Shown here piece after piece: positions 47,009 to 56,617 of a DNA stretch of 64,000 bases (positions are counted from its first letter, which is position 1; each line of letters opens with the position of its first letter). Location of the stretch: NCBI GenBank assembly GCA_963697205.1, contig CAVONB010000002.1, positions 186,001 to 250,000 of the forward strand. The letters run 5' to 3'. This DNA comes from CAVONB01 sp963697205 (GTDB lineage Bacteria > Pseudomonadota > Alphaproteobacteria > Rhizobiales > Hyphomicrobiaceae). Under the pieces are notes generated by a model. That model did not search any database. It was not told the origin of the DNA and worked only from the letters and a program-made list of their open reading frames with translations. Position numbers and translations under genes: made by a program.

Positions 47009-48094
47009 GTGATCACCAGACGCGAGTTCGGCCTGCTGGCCACTGGCGCAGGACTGGGATTGTGTGCACCCGCCGTCGTCACGGCCAAGGGCATCCCCAC
47101 TGTACGCATGGCCAACGCCTCGGGCGTCATCGATAGCCAGCTGATCTTCTTCACCGCTGGCCTGCACCCCAGGCTCAACTACTACGGCGAGGAAAGCCTC
47201 CAGGTTGAAGTCGTCAACATGCCCGGTGCCGGCTCGTCGATGCAGGCGGTGGCCACCGGCAGCGTCGACGTAGCGCCCCTCTCCGCACCGGCAACCCTCA
47301 ACGTCTACGCCAGGAACCCCAACATCGACATCCTCGCCGCCTATTGCTGGCTGCGCCAGGCGCATTGGGACATCGGCGTCAAGCCGGACAGCCCGATCGC
47401 CGCGCTCACCGACCTGAAAGGCAGGCGCATCGGCATCCGCAATCAAGGCGACACCGGCTTCTTCGGCGCCAGGGCGATGCTGAAGGAAATCGGCATAAAC
47501 CCAGACACCGACGTGGAGTGGATCGCCATCGGCGATGGCGGACCGGCCGGCGACGCCGTCTACAAGGGACGCGTCGACGCCATGGCGTTCTGGGACGGCG
47601 CCTTCGCGCGTATCGACATCGCCGGCTTTCCCTTGCGCTTCCTGCCGCGCACCGAGGGCATGAAGCGCCTGTTCGGCAACGCCTATAACGTTCGCAAGTC
47701 CACCTTCGCCGACAACAAGGACATCTACGCGCGGTTCTTCCGCGCCATGGCAAAATCGACCGCCTTCGCCTACGCCAATCCTGAGTTGTCCATTCAGCTC
47801 GCCTGGGAGGTGTTTCCCGAGACGAGGCCGAAGGGCAAATCGCAGTCACAGGCCATGACCGAAGCCCTCAAGATCGTCGATATCCGCAAGGACAAGTGGT
47901 TCCCTGGCGCATGGGCCAAGGACCAGCGCTTCGGAGCCATGACCACGGACGAGTGGGAGGCACAGGTCGAGTTCGTCGGACTGTCCGACAAGATCGCCGA
48001 CGTCACTCCGCTGTTCACCAACGATCTGATCGACGAGGTGAACCGCTTCGATCGCAATGCGATCGTGGCCGAGGCCAGGGCGATGAAACTCTGA
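47009..48094 (+). CDS. ABC transporter substrate-binding protein (NMT1/TauA-like), copy 2
   Basis: A 361-residue paralogue of the preceding gene with exactly the same length and a Tat-like start (MITRREFGLLATGAG). The start is GTG at 47009 with AAGGAG at 46995-47000. The ligand-site region differs: IAIGDGGPAGDAV here against IPIGEGGPAGNAI in copy 1, and FAYANPELSIQLAWEVFPETRPKG against the parallel segment there. Tandem duplication and divergence suggest two related ligands served by one transporter. Confidence 0.87.
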   Translation: MITRREFGLLATGAGLGLCAPAVVTAKGIPTVRMANASGVIDSQLIFFTAGLHPRLNYYGEESLQVEVVNMPGAGSSMQAVATGSVDVAPLSAPATLNVYARNPNIDILAAYCWLRQAHWDIGVKPDSPIAALTDLKGRRIGIRNQGDTGFFGARAMLKEIGINPDTDVEWIAIGDGGPAGDAVYKGRVDAMAFWDGAFARIDIAGFPLRFLPRTEGMKRLFGNAYNVRKSTFADNKDIYARFFRAMAKSTAFAYANPELSIQLAWEVFPETRPKGKSQSQAMTEALKIVDIRKDKWFPGAWAKDQRFGAMTTDEWEAQVEFVGLSDKIADVTPLFTNDLIDEVNRFDRNAIVAEARAMKL

Positions 48095-48193
48095 TCGCAC
48101 CGCGCGACCGCCCGGTCCTGAAGACCACGCAACAAGCTGTCGCCGCCACCACACTCAAGCGTCCGCCCCCCTCTGCCGAGCACCGCGGACGGC

Positions 48194-50215
48194 TCAGCCG
48201 GCCCCACCCTGGCGCTCGCGGTCCTTCAGGTGACTGCGCGCTTCCTCCGCGCTCTCGTAGATGTGCGAGGCAACGCCCCGCCCTTCCAGCGCCGCGCCGA
48301 GCTTCATGCGCAGGAAGCCGCTCGTGCCATAACGCGTGACGTCGAGATAGTAGTCGCGCACGAGCCCCTCCACCATTCGGCTGTAGCTCTCAAACACCAA
48401 CGGATCGATCGTGCAGCCCGCGTAGTTGACGATCGCATAGACCTTGTGGCCGAGCCTGCCGACGCGCTTTTCCACCTCGCTATGGATGCGCGCCACGTCC
48501 CGCTCGTTGCGCACGTTGAAGCGCTCGAAGTTGATGAAAAGCACGTTGAGCGCGGCATCGAAGCTGAAGCGCTTGTCGAGCGGGATCGACAGCAGCCGTT
48601 CGCGCAAGCCCATCGGTGCGGGATCGAACAAAGCCGCATCCATGGTCGCGGGCTTGCGCACGATCGGCGCGAAATCCATCTGCGCCAGGATGTCCCGTTC
48701 GATATCGATGCCCGGAGCCACCTCGACCAGCTCCAGCCCGTCCGCCACCAGCCGGAACACGCATCGCTCCGTCACGTAGAGCGGCGACTGCCCGCGCTGC
48801 ACCGCGTATGCGCCCGAAAATGTGCGATGCTCAACCGCCTCGACGAACTTTCGCGCACGTCCTTCCTTCAGGATCGCGAGCTTGCCCTGCGCGATCTCGA
48901 TGTCGAGCCCGCCGGCCGTGAACGTGCCGACGAAGACCACCTGCTTGGCGTTCTGCGAGATGTTGATGAACCCGCCCGCCCCTGCAAGCCTGGGACCGAA
49001 TTTGGAGACGTTGAGATTGCCCCCGCCGTCCACCTGGGCAAGACCCAGCACGGCCAGATCCAGCCCGCCGCCGTCGTAGAAATCGAACTGATAGGGCTGG
49101 TCGATGATCGCATCGGTATTGGTCGCCGCCCCGAAGTTGAGCCCCGAGGCCGGCACGCCGCCCACCACGCCGGGCTCCGCCGTCAGCGTGGCAAGGTCGA
49201 TGACATGCTCCTCCGCCGCCACCGCCGCGACACCTTCGGGCATACCGATGCCGAGGTTCACCACCGCGTTCGGCTTCAACTCTAGCGCCGCCCGCCGGGC
49301 GATGATCTTGCGCGCGCTCATCGCCATCGGCTTCAGCTGATCCATCGGCACCCGAATCTCGCCGGCAAACGCGGCGCTGTAGGCCTCCGTGAACGTCTGC
49401 ATGTGATAGGCGGGGTCTTCCGCCACCACCACGCAGTCGACCAAAATGCCGGGGATCTTCACCTGTCGCGGATTGAGCGAATGGCGTTCCACGACGCGCT
49501 CGACCTGCACGATGACGAGACCGCCGGAGTTGCGCGCCGCCATCGCGAGCGCCAGCGATTCCAGCGTCAGCGCCTCCCGCTCCATGGTCACGTTGCCGGC
49601 CGCGTCCGCCGACGTCCCCCGTACGATCGCGACATCGATCGGAAAGGCGCGATAGAATAGGTAATCCTCGCCGTCGATCTCCATCAGGCGCACGAGATCC
49701 ATCGTCGTGCGATCGTTGATCTTGCCGCCGCCGTGCCGCGGGTCCACGAACGTGCCGAGCCCCACGCGTGTCAGATGGCCGGGCTTGCCGGCGGCGATGT
49801 CGCGATAAAGATGCGTGATCACGCCCTGCGGCAGGTTCCACGCCTCGATCTCGCCCGCCACCGCCAGCGCCTGCAGCTTCGGCACCAAGCCCCAGTGGCC
49901 GCCGATGACGCGCCGCACCAGCCCCTTGTGGCCGAAATGATTGAGCCCCTTCTCCTTGCCGTCGCCTTGCCCCGCCGCATAAACGAGCGTCAGGTCGCGC
50001 GGCTCGCCGATCCCGTCGGGGCTGTCCTTGGCCGCCTCCACAAACCGCTCTTCGAGCGCCACCGCGATGTTCTCGGCAAAGCCGATGCCGACGAAGCCGG
50101 ACGTGGCCACCGTCACACACGATCGGATGAGCTGCACCGCCTCGCGCGCACTCACCGTCTTGCCGTGATGGACGCTGCGCAGCGCCTTGAGCCGTTCGTC
50201 GGTTTCGCTGTCCAT
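48194..50215 (-). CDS. Acyl-CoA:acetate/propionate CoA-transferase with extra C-terminal domain
   Basis: A 673-residue family I CoA-transferase (PCT/FadX type, fused alpha and beta halves) exchanging CoA between acyl-CoA and acetate or short acids. Landmarks are SGFVGIGFAENIAVALEERF, AGQGDGKEKGLNHFGHKGLVRRVIGGHWG, NLGIGMPEGVAAVA and the catalytic-Glu motif AEPGVVGGVPASGLNFGAATN. Typical members end near residue 525. This one continues for another 130 residues (FSFDAALNVLFINFERF to RMKLGAALEGRGVASHIY) with a compact alpha/beta pattern. The extra part may be a regulatory or dimerisation domain. It is transcribed against the ABC importer, with about 100 nt between their ends. Confidence 0.85.
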   Translation of the reverse strand: MDSETDERLKALRSVHHGKTVSAREAVQLIRSCVTVATSGFVGIGFAENIAVALEERFVEAAKDSPDGIGEPRDLTLVYAAGQGDGKEKGLNHFGHKGLVRRVIGGHWGLVPKLQALAVAGEIEAWNLPQGVITHLYRDIAAGKPGHLTRVGLGTFVDPRHGGGKINDRTTMDLVRLMEIDGEDYLFYRAFPIDVAIVRGTSADAAGNVTMEREALTLESLALAMAARNSGGLVIVQVERVVERHSLNPRQVKIPGILVDCVVVAEDPAYHMQTFTEAYSAAFAGEIRVPMDQLKPMAMSARKIIARRAALELKPNAVVNLGIGMPEGVAAVAAEEHVIDLATLTAEPGVVGGVPASGLNFGAATNTDAIIDQPYQFDFYDGGGLDLAVLGLAQVDGGGNLNVSKFGPRLAGAGGFINISQNAKQVVFVGTFTAGGLDIEIAQGKLAILKEGRARKFVEAVEHRTFSGAYAVQRGQSPLYVTERCVFRLVADGLELVEVAPGIDIERDILAQMDFAPIVRKPATMDAALFDPAPMGLRERLLSIPLDKRFSFDAALNVLFINFERFNVRNERDVARIHSEVEKRVGRLGHKVYAIVNYAGCTIDPLVFESYSRMVEGLVRDYYLDVTRYGTSGFLRMKLGAALEGRGVASHIYESAEEARSHLKDRERQGGAG

Positions 50216-50371
50216 CGCCCATCGCCCCTGTACCGCACGGCCGCGCGGCCGCCGCGAAGAATACTCCGCAGCCGGGCACGCGCACGGCTATGCGCTAGGT
50301 CAAACGGTGGCACGGGAACGTTTCGTTGCAGGCTGGCGCGGCAACGGCAGGCAAATATCGCAACCCGAGCG

Positions 50372-50587
50372 CTAGAGATCGCGCATGGCGTCTTCCTCGT
50401 CGAGCGTCGGCCGGCGCGGCGGCGGCTCGGCGTTGCTCGGCAGGATGATGAGCATGATCAGCAGCGGCGGAATGAGGAAACACCACGCCATCCAAGACGA
50501 CCAATCGCGGTTTTTCCAGTTAGCGAGAAAACCCGCGATCAGAGAGGAGAGGATCGCAGCAACGCCCCATACGACAATGGCCAGCAT
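50372..50587 (-). CDS. Small two-helix membrane protein, unknown function
   Basis: A 71-residue protein with two hydrophobic helices (about residues 2-21 and 31-50), a short basic loop (NWKNRDWSS) between, and a charged C-terminal tail (PPPRRPTLDEEDAMRDL). GGGAGG precedes the ATG on the minus strand. It follows nadC by 134 nt on the same strand. No family recognised. Confidence 0.6.
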   Translation of the reverse strand: MLAIVVWGVAAILSSLIAGFLANWKNRDWSSWMAWCFLIPPLLIMLIILPSNAEPPPRRPTLDEEDAMRDL

Positions 50588-50721
50588 GTGCCTGCCTCCC
50601 GGATATCCAACGCTAAAGTCTAGTCGAGGTTGGCATATGGTCGCCAATTGCGGCAATACGAGTGCCGGCCGAAGAGTTTCACCGCCGCAGCCAACAAGCG
50701 AAAGACGCAGGCAAAAAAGGC

Positions 50722-51588
50722 TCAATCGCCCAGAAAATCAAGCCCAAGATCGAGCACCGGCGCCGAATGCGTGAGCGCCCCCGACGAGATCAGGTCCACG
50801 CCCGCCTCCGCAATTCCCCTGATGGTATCCGCTGTAACGCCGCCCGAGGCCTCTGTCAGGCACCGGCCCGCGACCCTGTCCACCGCCTGACGCAGGAGAT
50901 CGGGCGTCATGTTGTCGAGCAAAACAGCGTCGACCTTGTGCCGCAGCACTTCGTCGAGCTGGTCGAGCGTATCCACCTCGATCTCGATCTTCACCATGTG
51001 ACCGGCGCGCGCCCGCGCCGCAGAGATGGCCGGACCGATGCCGCCGGCCGCCACGATGTGGTTGTCCTTGATCAACACCGCGTCGAACAGCCCGACCCTG
51101 TGGTTCATGCCGCCCCCCGCACGCACCGCGTACTTCTCGAGCGCCCTGAGGCCCGGCGTCGTCTTGCGCGTGTCGATCACGGCCGCCTTGGTGCCCGCGA
51201 CGGCATCGACATAGCTTCGCGTCAGCGTCGCGATACCCGACAGCCGGCCCATGTAGTTCAGCGCCACGCGCTCCGCCGTCAGGATCGCCCGCGCGCGCCC
51301 CTCGATCCGGGCCACCACTGCACCCACTGCCGCCCGCCCGCCATCTGCGATCTCGATATGGAACGACACGCGCGGATCGAGTTGCCGGAACGCGGCCTCC
51401 GCCAGCGCGAGGCCCGCGATCACACCGGGCTTGCGCGCGGCAATCACCGCCCGCGCCATGGCGTCGGCCGGGATGCAGGCATCGGTCGTGATGTCGCCGG
51501 CGAGCCCCAGGTCTTCCGCGAGTGCCGCAGCCACGGCGTCGCGCACGAGCGAAGGCGGAAGCGTCGCATCGAAGTCGGCACGGGTCAT
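50722..51588 (-). CDS. nadC: Nicotinate-nucleotide pyrophosphorylase (carboxylating)
   Basis: A 288-residue quinolinate phosphoribosyltransferase: quinolinate + PRPP gives NaMN + CO2 + PPi, the third step of de novo NAD synthesis. Family features are AEDLGLAGDITTDACIP, ERVALNYMGRLSGIATLT, DTRKTTPGLRALEKYAVRAGGG with its substrate-binding Arg/Lys, IKDNHI, EIEVDTLDQ and the phosphate-binding SGGVTADTIRGIAEAGVDLISSG. It is 11 kb from nadA/nadB and on the opposite strand, so the usual nadABC operon is split here. No NadQ-like palindrome was seen upstream. Confidence 0.95.
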   Translation of the reverse strand: MTRADFDATLPPSLVRDAVAAALAEDLGLAGDITTDACIPADAMARAVIAARKPGVIAGLALAEAAFRQLDPRVSFHIEIADGGRAAVGAVVARIEGRARAILTAERVALNYMGRLSGIATLTRSYVDAVAGTKAAVIDTRKTTPGLRALEKYAVRAGGGMNHRVGLFDAVLIKDNHIVAAGGIGPAISAARARAGHMVKIEIEVDTLDQLDEVLRHKVDAVLLDNMTPDLLRQAVDRVAGRCLTEASGGVTADTIRGIAEAGVDLISSGALTHSAPVLDLGLDFLGD

Positions 51589-51796
51589 CGGGTCGGTTCC
51601 GGTCGCTGCAGGTCACGCCGGTCGAAGCCGGCCAGCCGTCCGGGCTATCACCGGCACGGCGCGGCTAGTTGAAGGCGGTTCGCGGGCCTGTCAAGCCGGC
51701 CGCTCGCTGACGGTGGCCGTCCTGCCCACACGACACTGAGCCGGAAAGCGCCGTGTGACGATGCCAAGGGACCGTCACCGCTGGCGCAGCGTGGTC

Positions 51797-52870
51797 TCAA
51801 TGGACGCGCACGCCGTTGGCCTTGTCGAACAGGTGGCAACCTTCCGGCAGGAAGCTGTAGCTGACAGGCGCGCCGGTCTGGTAGGCGCTGTCCGGCGCCG
51901 CCTTGGCGACCAACGGCTGTTCCTGCCCGTAATCGAAGTAGACGAGCGTGGCATCCCCAAGCGGCTCGGTCAGCCGCACCTTGCCCGGCGCACTGGCCCC
52001 GTTGGCGATCTTTACGTGCTCCGAGCGCACGCCCAGAACGATGGACCGTCCCGCGATGTCCGCCGGCACGCCCTGTGGCAGCGGCTGATCCACGCCGGGT
52101 CCGCGGAAACGCCGCTCCGCACCGCTGGCGATCACCTCGCCCTCGATGAAATTCATCGTCGGCATGCCGAAGAACCCCGCCACGAACAGCGTCGCCGGCT
52201 TGTTGTAGATCTCCAGCGGTGTGCCGAGCTGCTCGATGCGCCCCTTGGACATGACGACAATGCGATCGGCCATGGTCATGGCCTCCGCCTGGTCGTGCGT
52301 CACGTAAACGAACGTCGCCTTCAGCCGGTTGTGCAGATCCTTGAGCTCGGTGCGCATGTCGACCCGCAGCTTGGCGTCGAGGCTCGACAGCGGCTCGTCC
52401 ATCAGGAACACCGACGGGTTGGTGACGATGGTGCGCGCAAGCGCCACGCGCTGGCTTTCGCCGCCCGAGCATTGACGCGGCAGCTTGGCCAGCAGCGGCC
52501 GGATATGCATGGCATCCGCTGCCGCCTCCACGCGGCGTTTGAGCTCATCCTCCGCCACCTTCTTGACCCGCAGTCCGAAGGCAATGTTCTCGAATACGGT
52601 CATGTGCGGGAACAGGGCGAGATCCTGGAACACCATGCCAAGCCCACGCTCGCCCGGCTCCAGGTCGTTGACCACCGTTTCTCCGATGATGATCTCTCCG
52701 CTGGTCGGCGTCTCCAGCCCCGAGATCATGTTGAGCGTCGTCGTCTTGCCGCAGCCCGACGGGCCGACCATGATCATGAACTCGCCGTCGCGAATGTCCA
52801 TGTTGACGCCGTTGACCGCGTTGTAGGCCCCGAACGTCTTGACCAGATCCTTGATGAGAATGCGTGCCAC
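51797..52870 (-). CDS. ABC transporter ATPase, UgpC/MalK type, with variant signature
   Basis: A 357-residue sugar-type ATPase: NBD (residues 1-235) plus a C-terminal TOBE-like regulatory domain. Walker A GPSGCGKTT, Q-loop VFQDLALFPHM, Walker B VFLMDEPLSSLD, switch VTHDQAEAMTMAD. The ABC signature reads CSGGESQR in place of the usual LSGGQQQR or LSGGEQQR. The C-terminal domain has VLGVRSEHVKI. Last gene of a minus-strand set after two permeases and a binding protein, giving a complete carbohydrate-type importer; the substrate is not determined. Confidence 0.9.
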   Translation of the reverse strand: MARILIKDLVKTFGAYNAVNGVNMDIRDGEFMIMVGPSGCGKTTTLNMISGLETPTSGEIIIGETVVNDLEPGERGLGMVFQDLALFPHMTVFENIAFGLRVKKVAEDELKRRVEAAADAMHIRPLLAKLPRQCSGGESQRVALARTIVTNPSVFLMDEPLSSLDAKLRVDMRTELKDLHNRLKATFVYVTHDQAEAMTMADRIVVMSKGRIEQLGTPLEIYNKPATLFVAGFFGMPTMNFIEGEVIASGAERRFRGPGVDQPLPQGVPADIAGRSIVLGVRSEHVKIANGASAPGKVRLTEPLGDATLVYFDYGQEQPLVAKAAPDSAYQTGAPVSYSFLPEGCHLFDKANGVRVH

Positions 52871-52895
52871 GTGCCGTTTCCTCGGGGACAGTTGA

Positions 52896-53855
52896 CTACT
52901 TGCGGATGGTGCCGAACGAGAAGCCCTTCACCAGGTGCTTTTGGATCAGGATGCCGAGCACCACGACAGGGATGGTGATGATCGTGCCGATGGCCGCCTG
53001 CGGTCCGTAAAGACGTCCCTCAGACGCGCTCTGGAACTTGTTGAGCAGCACGGTCAGCGTCGTCACGTTGGGATGCGTCAGCGTGAGCGCGAGCAGGAAC
53101 TCCGCCCAGTTCAGGATGAAGACGAACAGGAAGGTCACGACCATGCCCGACGCGACCAGCGGCAGCACGATCTTGCCGAGCACCGTCATCCGCCCCGCAC
53201 CCATCATGCGCGCGGCGTGCTCAAGCGTGTAGGGAACCTCGTCGATGAACGTCAGCATCATCCAGATTACGAACGGCAGCGTCGTCACGGTGTAGATCAG
53301 GATCAAGCCGAAGTAGGTGTCGAACATGCTCAGCCGGAACCCGAACAGCGACGTCGTCACGTACGGGATGATGATCGCGTAGTAGATCAGGATCGAGATC
53401 GCCACGACGATCGGCGGGATCATCCGGATGGTCAGGATCATGTGGCGGAAGTATTTGCCGCCGACGTTGAACCGCGAGATCGAATAGGCGAGGAAGGTGC
53501 CGAGCAGCAACGCGGCGAGCGAGGCGATGGTGCACACCAGAACCGCGTCCCCCAGCCCCTTCCAGATCGAGAACGCCTGCTCCGTCGCCTGCCGGCTGAG
53601 TGTCGGATCGATCGCCTTGAACGAGAAGATCTGCGCGTAGTTCTGCAACGTCGGATTGTGCGGCAGCCAGTGCGGCGGCCACGCGACCCATTCGCCGGAA
53701 TCCTTGAACGACGTGGAGATCATCCAGAATACCGGGAAGACGATCACCGCTGTCCAGGCGAGCAGGACGGCGTGGCGGATGATGGCGTTGCGCCGCTCAC
53801 GCGCCTGCCGGCGCGACTTGGCGGCCTCGGGTGACAATGTCGTCGCGAGGGCCAT
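52896..53855 (-). CDS. ABC transporter permease, MalG/UgpE type
   Basis: A 319-residue permease with six predicted helices. The EAA loop region is EHAARMMGAGRMTVLGKIVLPLVASGMVV, close to the C-terminal helices. Starts with a cytoplasmic basic stretch (AKSRRQARERRNAIIRH). It pairs with the 53859-54839 permease; their coding regions are 3 nt apart. Confidence 0.9.
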   Translation of the reverse strand: MALATTLSPEAAKSRRQARERRNAIIRHAVLLAWTAVIVFPVFWMISTSFKDSGEWVAWPPHWLPHNPTLQNYAQIFSFKAIDPTLSRQATEQAFSIWKGLGDAVLVCTIASLAALLLGTFLAYSISRFNVGGKYFRHMILTIRMIPPIVVAISILIYYAIIIPYVTTSLFGFRLSMFDTYFGLILIYTVTTLPFVIWMMLTFIDEVPYTLEHAARMMGAGRMTVLGKIVLPLVASGMVVTFLFVFILNWAEFLLALTLTHPNVTTLTVLLNKFQSASEGRLYGPQAAIGTIITIPVVVLGILIQKHLVKGFSFGTIRK

Positions 53856-53858
53856 GGC

Positions 53859-54839
53859 TCAGCGTCCTTGCACAGCGGCGTGTTGCCGGATCAGCGAATA
53901 GATGCCGATGAAGATCAGGACGGCGAAGATGATCAACAGGATGATCGAGGCAGCCGCACCGAAGCTAATTTTATTGAACACCCAGACCTGTTCCCAAAGG
54001 TAGTAGGCCACCGTCTGCGTCGAAGTACCCGGCCCCCCGAAGGTCAGAAGAACGACGGGATCGAACATCTTCAAGGCTTCCATCGATCGGATGATGACCG
54101 CAATCACGATCGCCGGTTTGAGCAGCGGCAGCTGCACCCGCCAGAAGATCTGCCAGGGTGATGCACCCATGACCCGGGCCGCGTTGGTCAGTTGCTGAGG
54201 CAGAGACGAGAACCCCGACAGGAAGATGAGGAACGTCAGCGACGTCCATTGCCACACGTCGGAAAGGATGATCGCCCACTGCGCCGCGACCGGATGAGAC
54301 AGCCAGCGAATGCGAGGATCGATGCCGAAGGCTTCCGCGAGCGGCGCGATGATCTGGTTCAACGGCCCGCTGTCGATGTAGATCATCGAGAAGTTGTAGC
54401 CGACCACGATCGGCACGATCATCATCGGCACGAGGAAGATCGTCGTATAGAGCTTCTTAAAGCGCGTCGTACGGTGGACGAGCATTGCCAGCAGGAAGCC
54501 GATCGACAACTCCAGGAAGACCGCGACGCCGGAGAAATAGAACGTCCGCCCGAGCGCCACCCAGAACTGCTCGGTGCCGATCACCGTGACGTAGTTTTCG
54601 AAGCCCGAGAAGCGGGCCTGCTCGAAGGGTCTGCTCGAACGCCACTTCAGCAGGCTGATGTAGATCGTCAGCGCGAACGGGATGAAGATGACGAGGATAA
54701 ACATCCCCTCGACGAGAACGAACGGGATCAGCCGGAACACGCGCTCGGAAGACAGCCATGCACCGAAACGCTTGAGCATACCGGGTCTGTGCGTGTCGTT
54801 GGCGGCGACGGGGGCCAATCGGGTGCCGGTTTCGGCCAT
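53859..54839 (-). CDS. ABC transporter permease, MalF/UgpA type
   Basis: A 326-residue permease with six helices, of which the third to sixth form the BPD_transp_1 core. The EAA region is NAARVMGASPWQIFWRVQLPLLKPAIVIAV, followed by GGPGTSTQTVAYYLWEQVWVFN. N-terminal 35 residues are cytoplasmic. Together with its neighbour it forms the heterodimeric membrane channel. Confidence 0.9.
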   Translation of the reverse strand: MAETGTRLAPVAANDTHRPGMLKRFGAWLSSERVFRLIPFVLVEGMFILVIFIPFALTIYISLLKWRSSRPFEQARFSGFENYVTVIGTEQFWVALGRTFYFSGVAVFLELSIGFLLAMLVHRTTRFKKLYTTIFLVPMMIVPIVVGYNFSMIYIDSGPLNQIIAPLAEAFGIDPRIRWLSHPVAAQWAIILSDVWQWTSLTFLIFLSGFSSLPQQLTNAARVMGASPWQIFWRVQLPLLKPAIVIAVIIRSMEALKMFDPVVLLTFGGPGTSTQTVAYYLWEQVWVFNKISFGAAASIILLIIFAVLIFIGIYSLIRQHAAVQGR

Positions 54840-54986
54840 CGTGGATCCTGGTCGTTGCTTTCGAGTTCAAAGCTGGCTTCATAGGATGCAGTGGACGTTG
54901 CGGCGCACACGTCAGGACGCGCGTAGCCTGCACGAGGCGCGCTGTGGTTTGCCCAGCGCGCCTCGTAGGTCCGTAGTCGGGCGGGC

Positions 54987-56429
54987 TCAGAACTTGTCGA
55001 GGTAGATGCCCTGCTCGACGCCCTTGCGCCACGACTCGATCTGGCTCTTGCGGCCGACATCGTCGGTCACCTTGTCCCAGCCCTCGGCGATGCGCTTGGC
55101 CGCCTCTTCCGCCGTGATGTTCTTGTTCATCACGTCGGCCAGATTGTTGTCGAGGATCTTAAAGTACTCGTAGTTGCCCTCGATCAGCAGCAGCGAAGCT
55201 GCGTGCTTGGAGTTGGCGATCGTGGTCTTGACCATCTGCTCACCGAACCGGCCGAGAATCGCCTTATCCGTAAGGTTGGAATCGCGGAATGGATCCCAGA
55301 AGCCCTTGGGATGGGCAACGGCCTGATCGCCGATCGATGGGCTCGTGAACCACTGGATGAAGAGGTACGCCAGCTCCGGGTTCTTGGCGTAGGCCGAGAC
55401 CATGTAGCCGGTTCCAGCGGCCTGCGGCGCGCGACGCACCAGCTTGCCGTTGACCATCTTGCCAGGGATTTCGCAGGCGATCACCTTGCCCTTGACCACC
55501 GAGTTCGGGTTCGAGTTCGAGAAGCCGACGATCGAGGGGAACGACACGACCGAGTAGGCCTGGCCCGACGCCCAGAACGGGTAGATCTGCGGCGTGCCCC
55601 AGCCCTGCACGTCCTTGGGCATGTACTCGACGGTCGCGGCGAAATCCTTGATCGCCTTGATGCCGTCCGGTGTCGTGATGCGCGGCTTCATATCCTTGTC
55701 GAACAGGAGGCCGTTCATAAACATCGGGAAGTGGCGGTATGAAAAGTTGATCGAGCGGTAACCGAGCGCACCGAACAGATCCTTCTCGAACTTGATGCCC
55801 CACTTTGTCTCGCCGGCCTTGGTGTTGAAGAATTTGGCCTGCTGCATCCATTCGTCGATCGTATCGGGGCAACCCAGATCCTTGTTGAACTGCGCCTTGT
55901 AGGCCTTCTGGACTTCCGGATTATCGATCAGGTCCTTGCGCAGCGCCATGATCAGATGGTCACCGTCGTTGACCATCGTGTAGAGCTTGCCCTGGTAATA
56001 CTGCTGGAACTGCAGACCGTCGGCAATGCCGGCGAAGTCCGGCTTGTACTTCTTAGCGTAGTCGTCGAGCGGCAGGATGACCTTGGCGCCCGCCGCGTCG
56101 GGCATCGTGTAGGGGAAGTCGTTGAAGATGTCGTAGACGCCGGTCTTCGACACCGCTTCCTGCATGATCTTCGCGGGAATATCAGTATAGCCGAGCGGCA
56201 CGATCTCGAACTTCACGCCGGTCAACTCTTCCCACTTCTTGGCAAAGTCGGGGAAGGAGTTGTTGTAGAGCGAGCTGAGCAGCACCGTCAGCTTCGCATC
56301 CTTGAGCCCCTTGGTCTTCACGTACTCTTTCGCAGCGGCCACCGCTCGGTCGGCGACCGGATCGGCGGCTACGGCCGGTTGCGTTGCCAGCAACGCGCCC
56401 CCGGCGAGCGCCAGTAACAACTTGCGCAT
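54987..56429 (-). CDS. ABC transporter solute-binding protein (carbohydrate type, family 1)
   Basis: A 480-residue binding protein with a classical Sec signal (MRKLLLALAGGALLATQPAVA). The mature part has the family 1 features: KLTVLLSSLYNNSFPDFAKKWEELTG at the start, YDIFNDFPYTMPDAAGA, and C-terminal QWFTSPSIGDQAVAHPKGFWDP. It is long for the family (480 against about 420), with additional helices at the C-terminus. The ATG has a strong RBS (AAGGAGGAA). First gene of the operon, with the 147-nt gap to the first permease. Probably a sugar, sugar alcohol or glycoside ligand. Confidence 0.88.
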   Translation of the reverse strand: MRKLLLALAGGALLATQPAVAADPVADRAVAAAKEYVKTKGLKDAKLTVLLSSLYNNSFPDFAKKWEELTGVKFEIVPLGYTDIPAKIMQEAVSKTGVYDIFNDFPYTMPDAAGAKVILPLDDYAKKYKPDFAGIADGLQFQQYYQGKLYTMVNDGDHLIMALRKDLIDNPEVQKAYKAQFNKDLGCPDTIDEWMQQAKFFNTKAGETKWGIKFEKDLFGALGYRSINFSYRHFPMFMNGLLFDKDMKPRITTPDGIKAIKDFAATVEYMPKDVQGWGTPQIYPFWASGQAYSVVSFPSIVGFSNSNPNSVVKGKVIACEIPGKMVNGKLVRRAPQAAGTGYMVSAYAKNPELAYLFIQWFTSPSIGDQAVAHPKGFWDPFRDSNLTDKAILGRFGEQMVKTTIANSKHAASLLLIEGNYEYFKILDNNLADVMNKNITAEEAAKRIAEGWDKVTDDVGRKSQIESWRKGVEQGIYLDKF

Positions 56430-56617
56430 GGGTTCCTCCTTGGACTGCTTGACGCTTCCTTCCCAAGTCCATCGTGACGGTCTTGACGCCGTCTCTGCTC
56501 AAGGTCACTTGATCACGAATGAGTGAAACGATCAATCCAGGGACAACGCAGCCGCGAACGTCTGTTTGAATATGCCCTCGCCGGACGCGAGACGGCCGAC
56601 AGGCGATCCAGGCCCGT

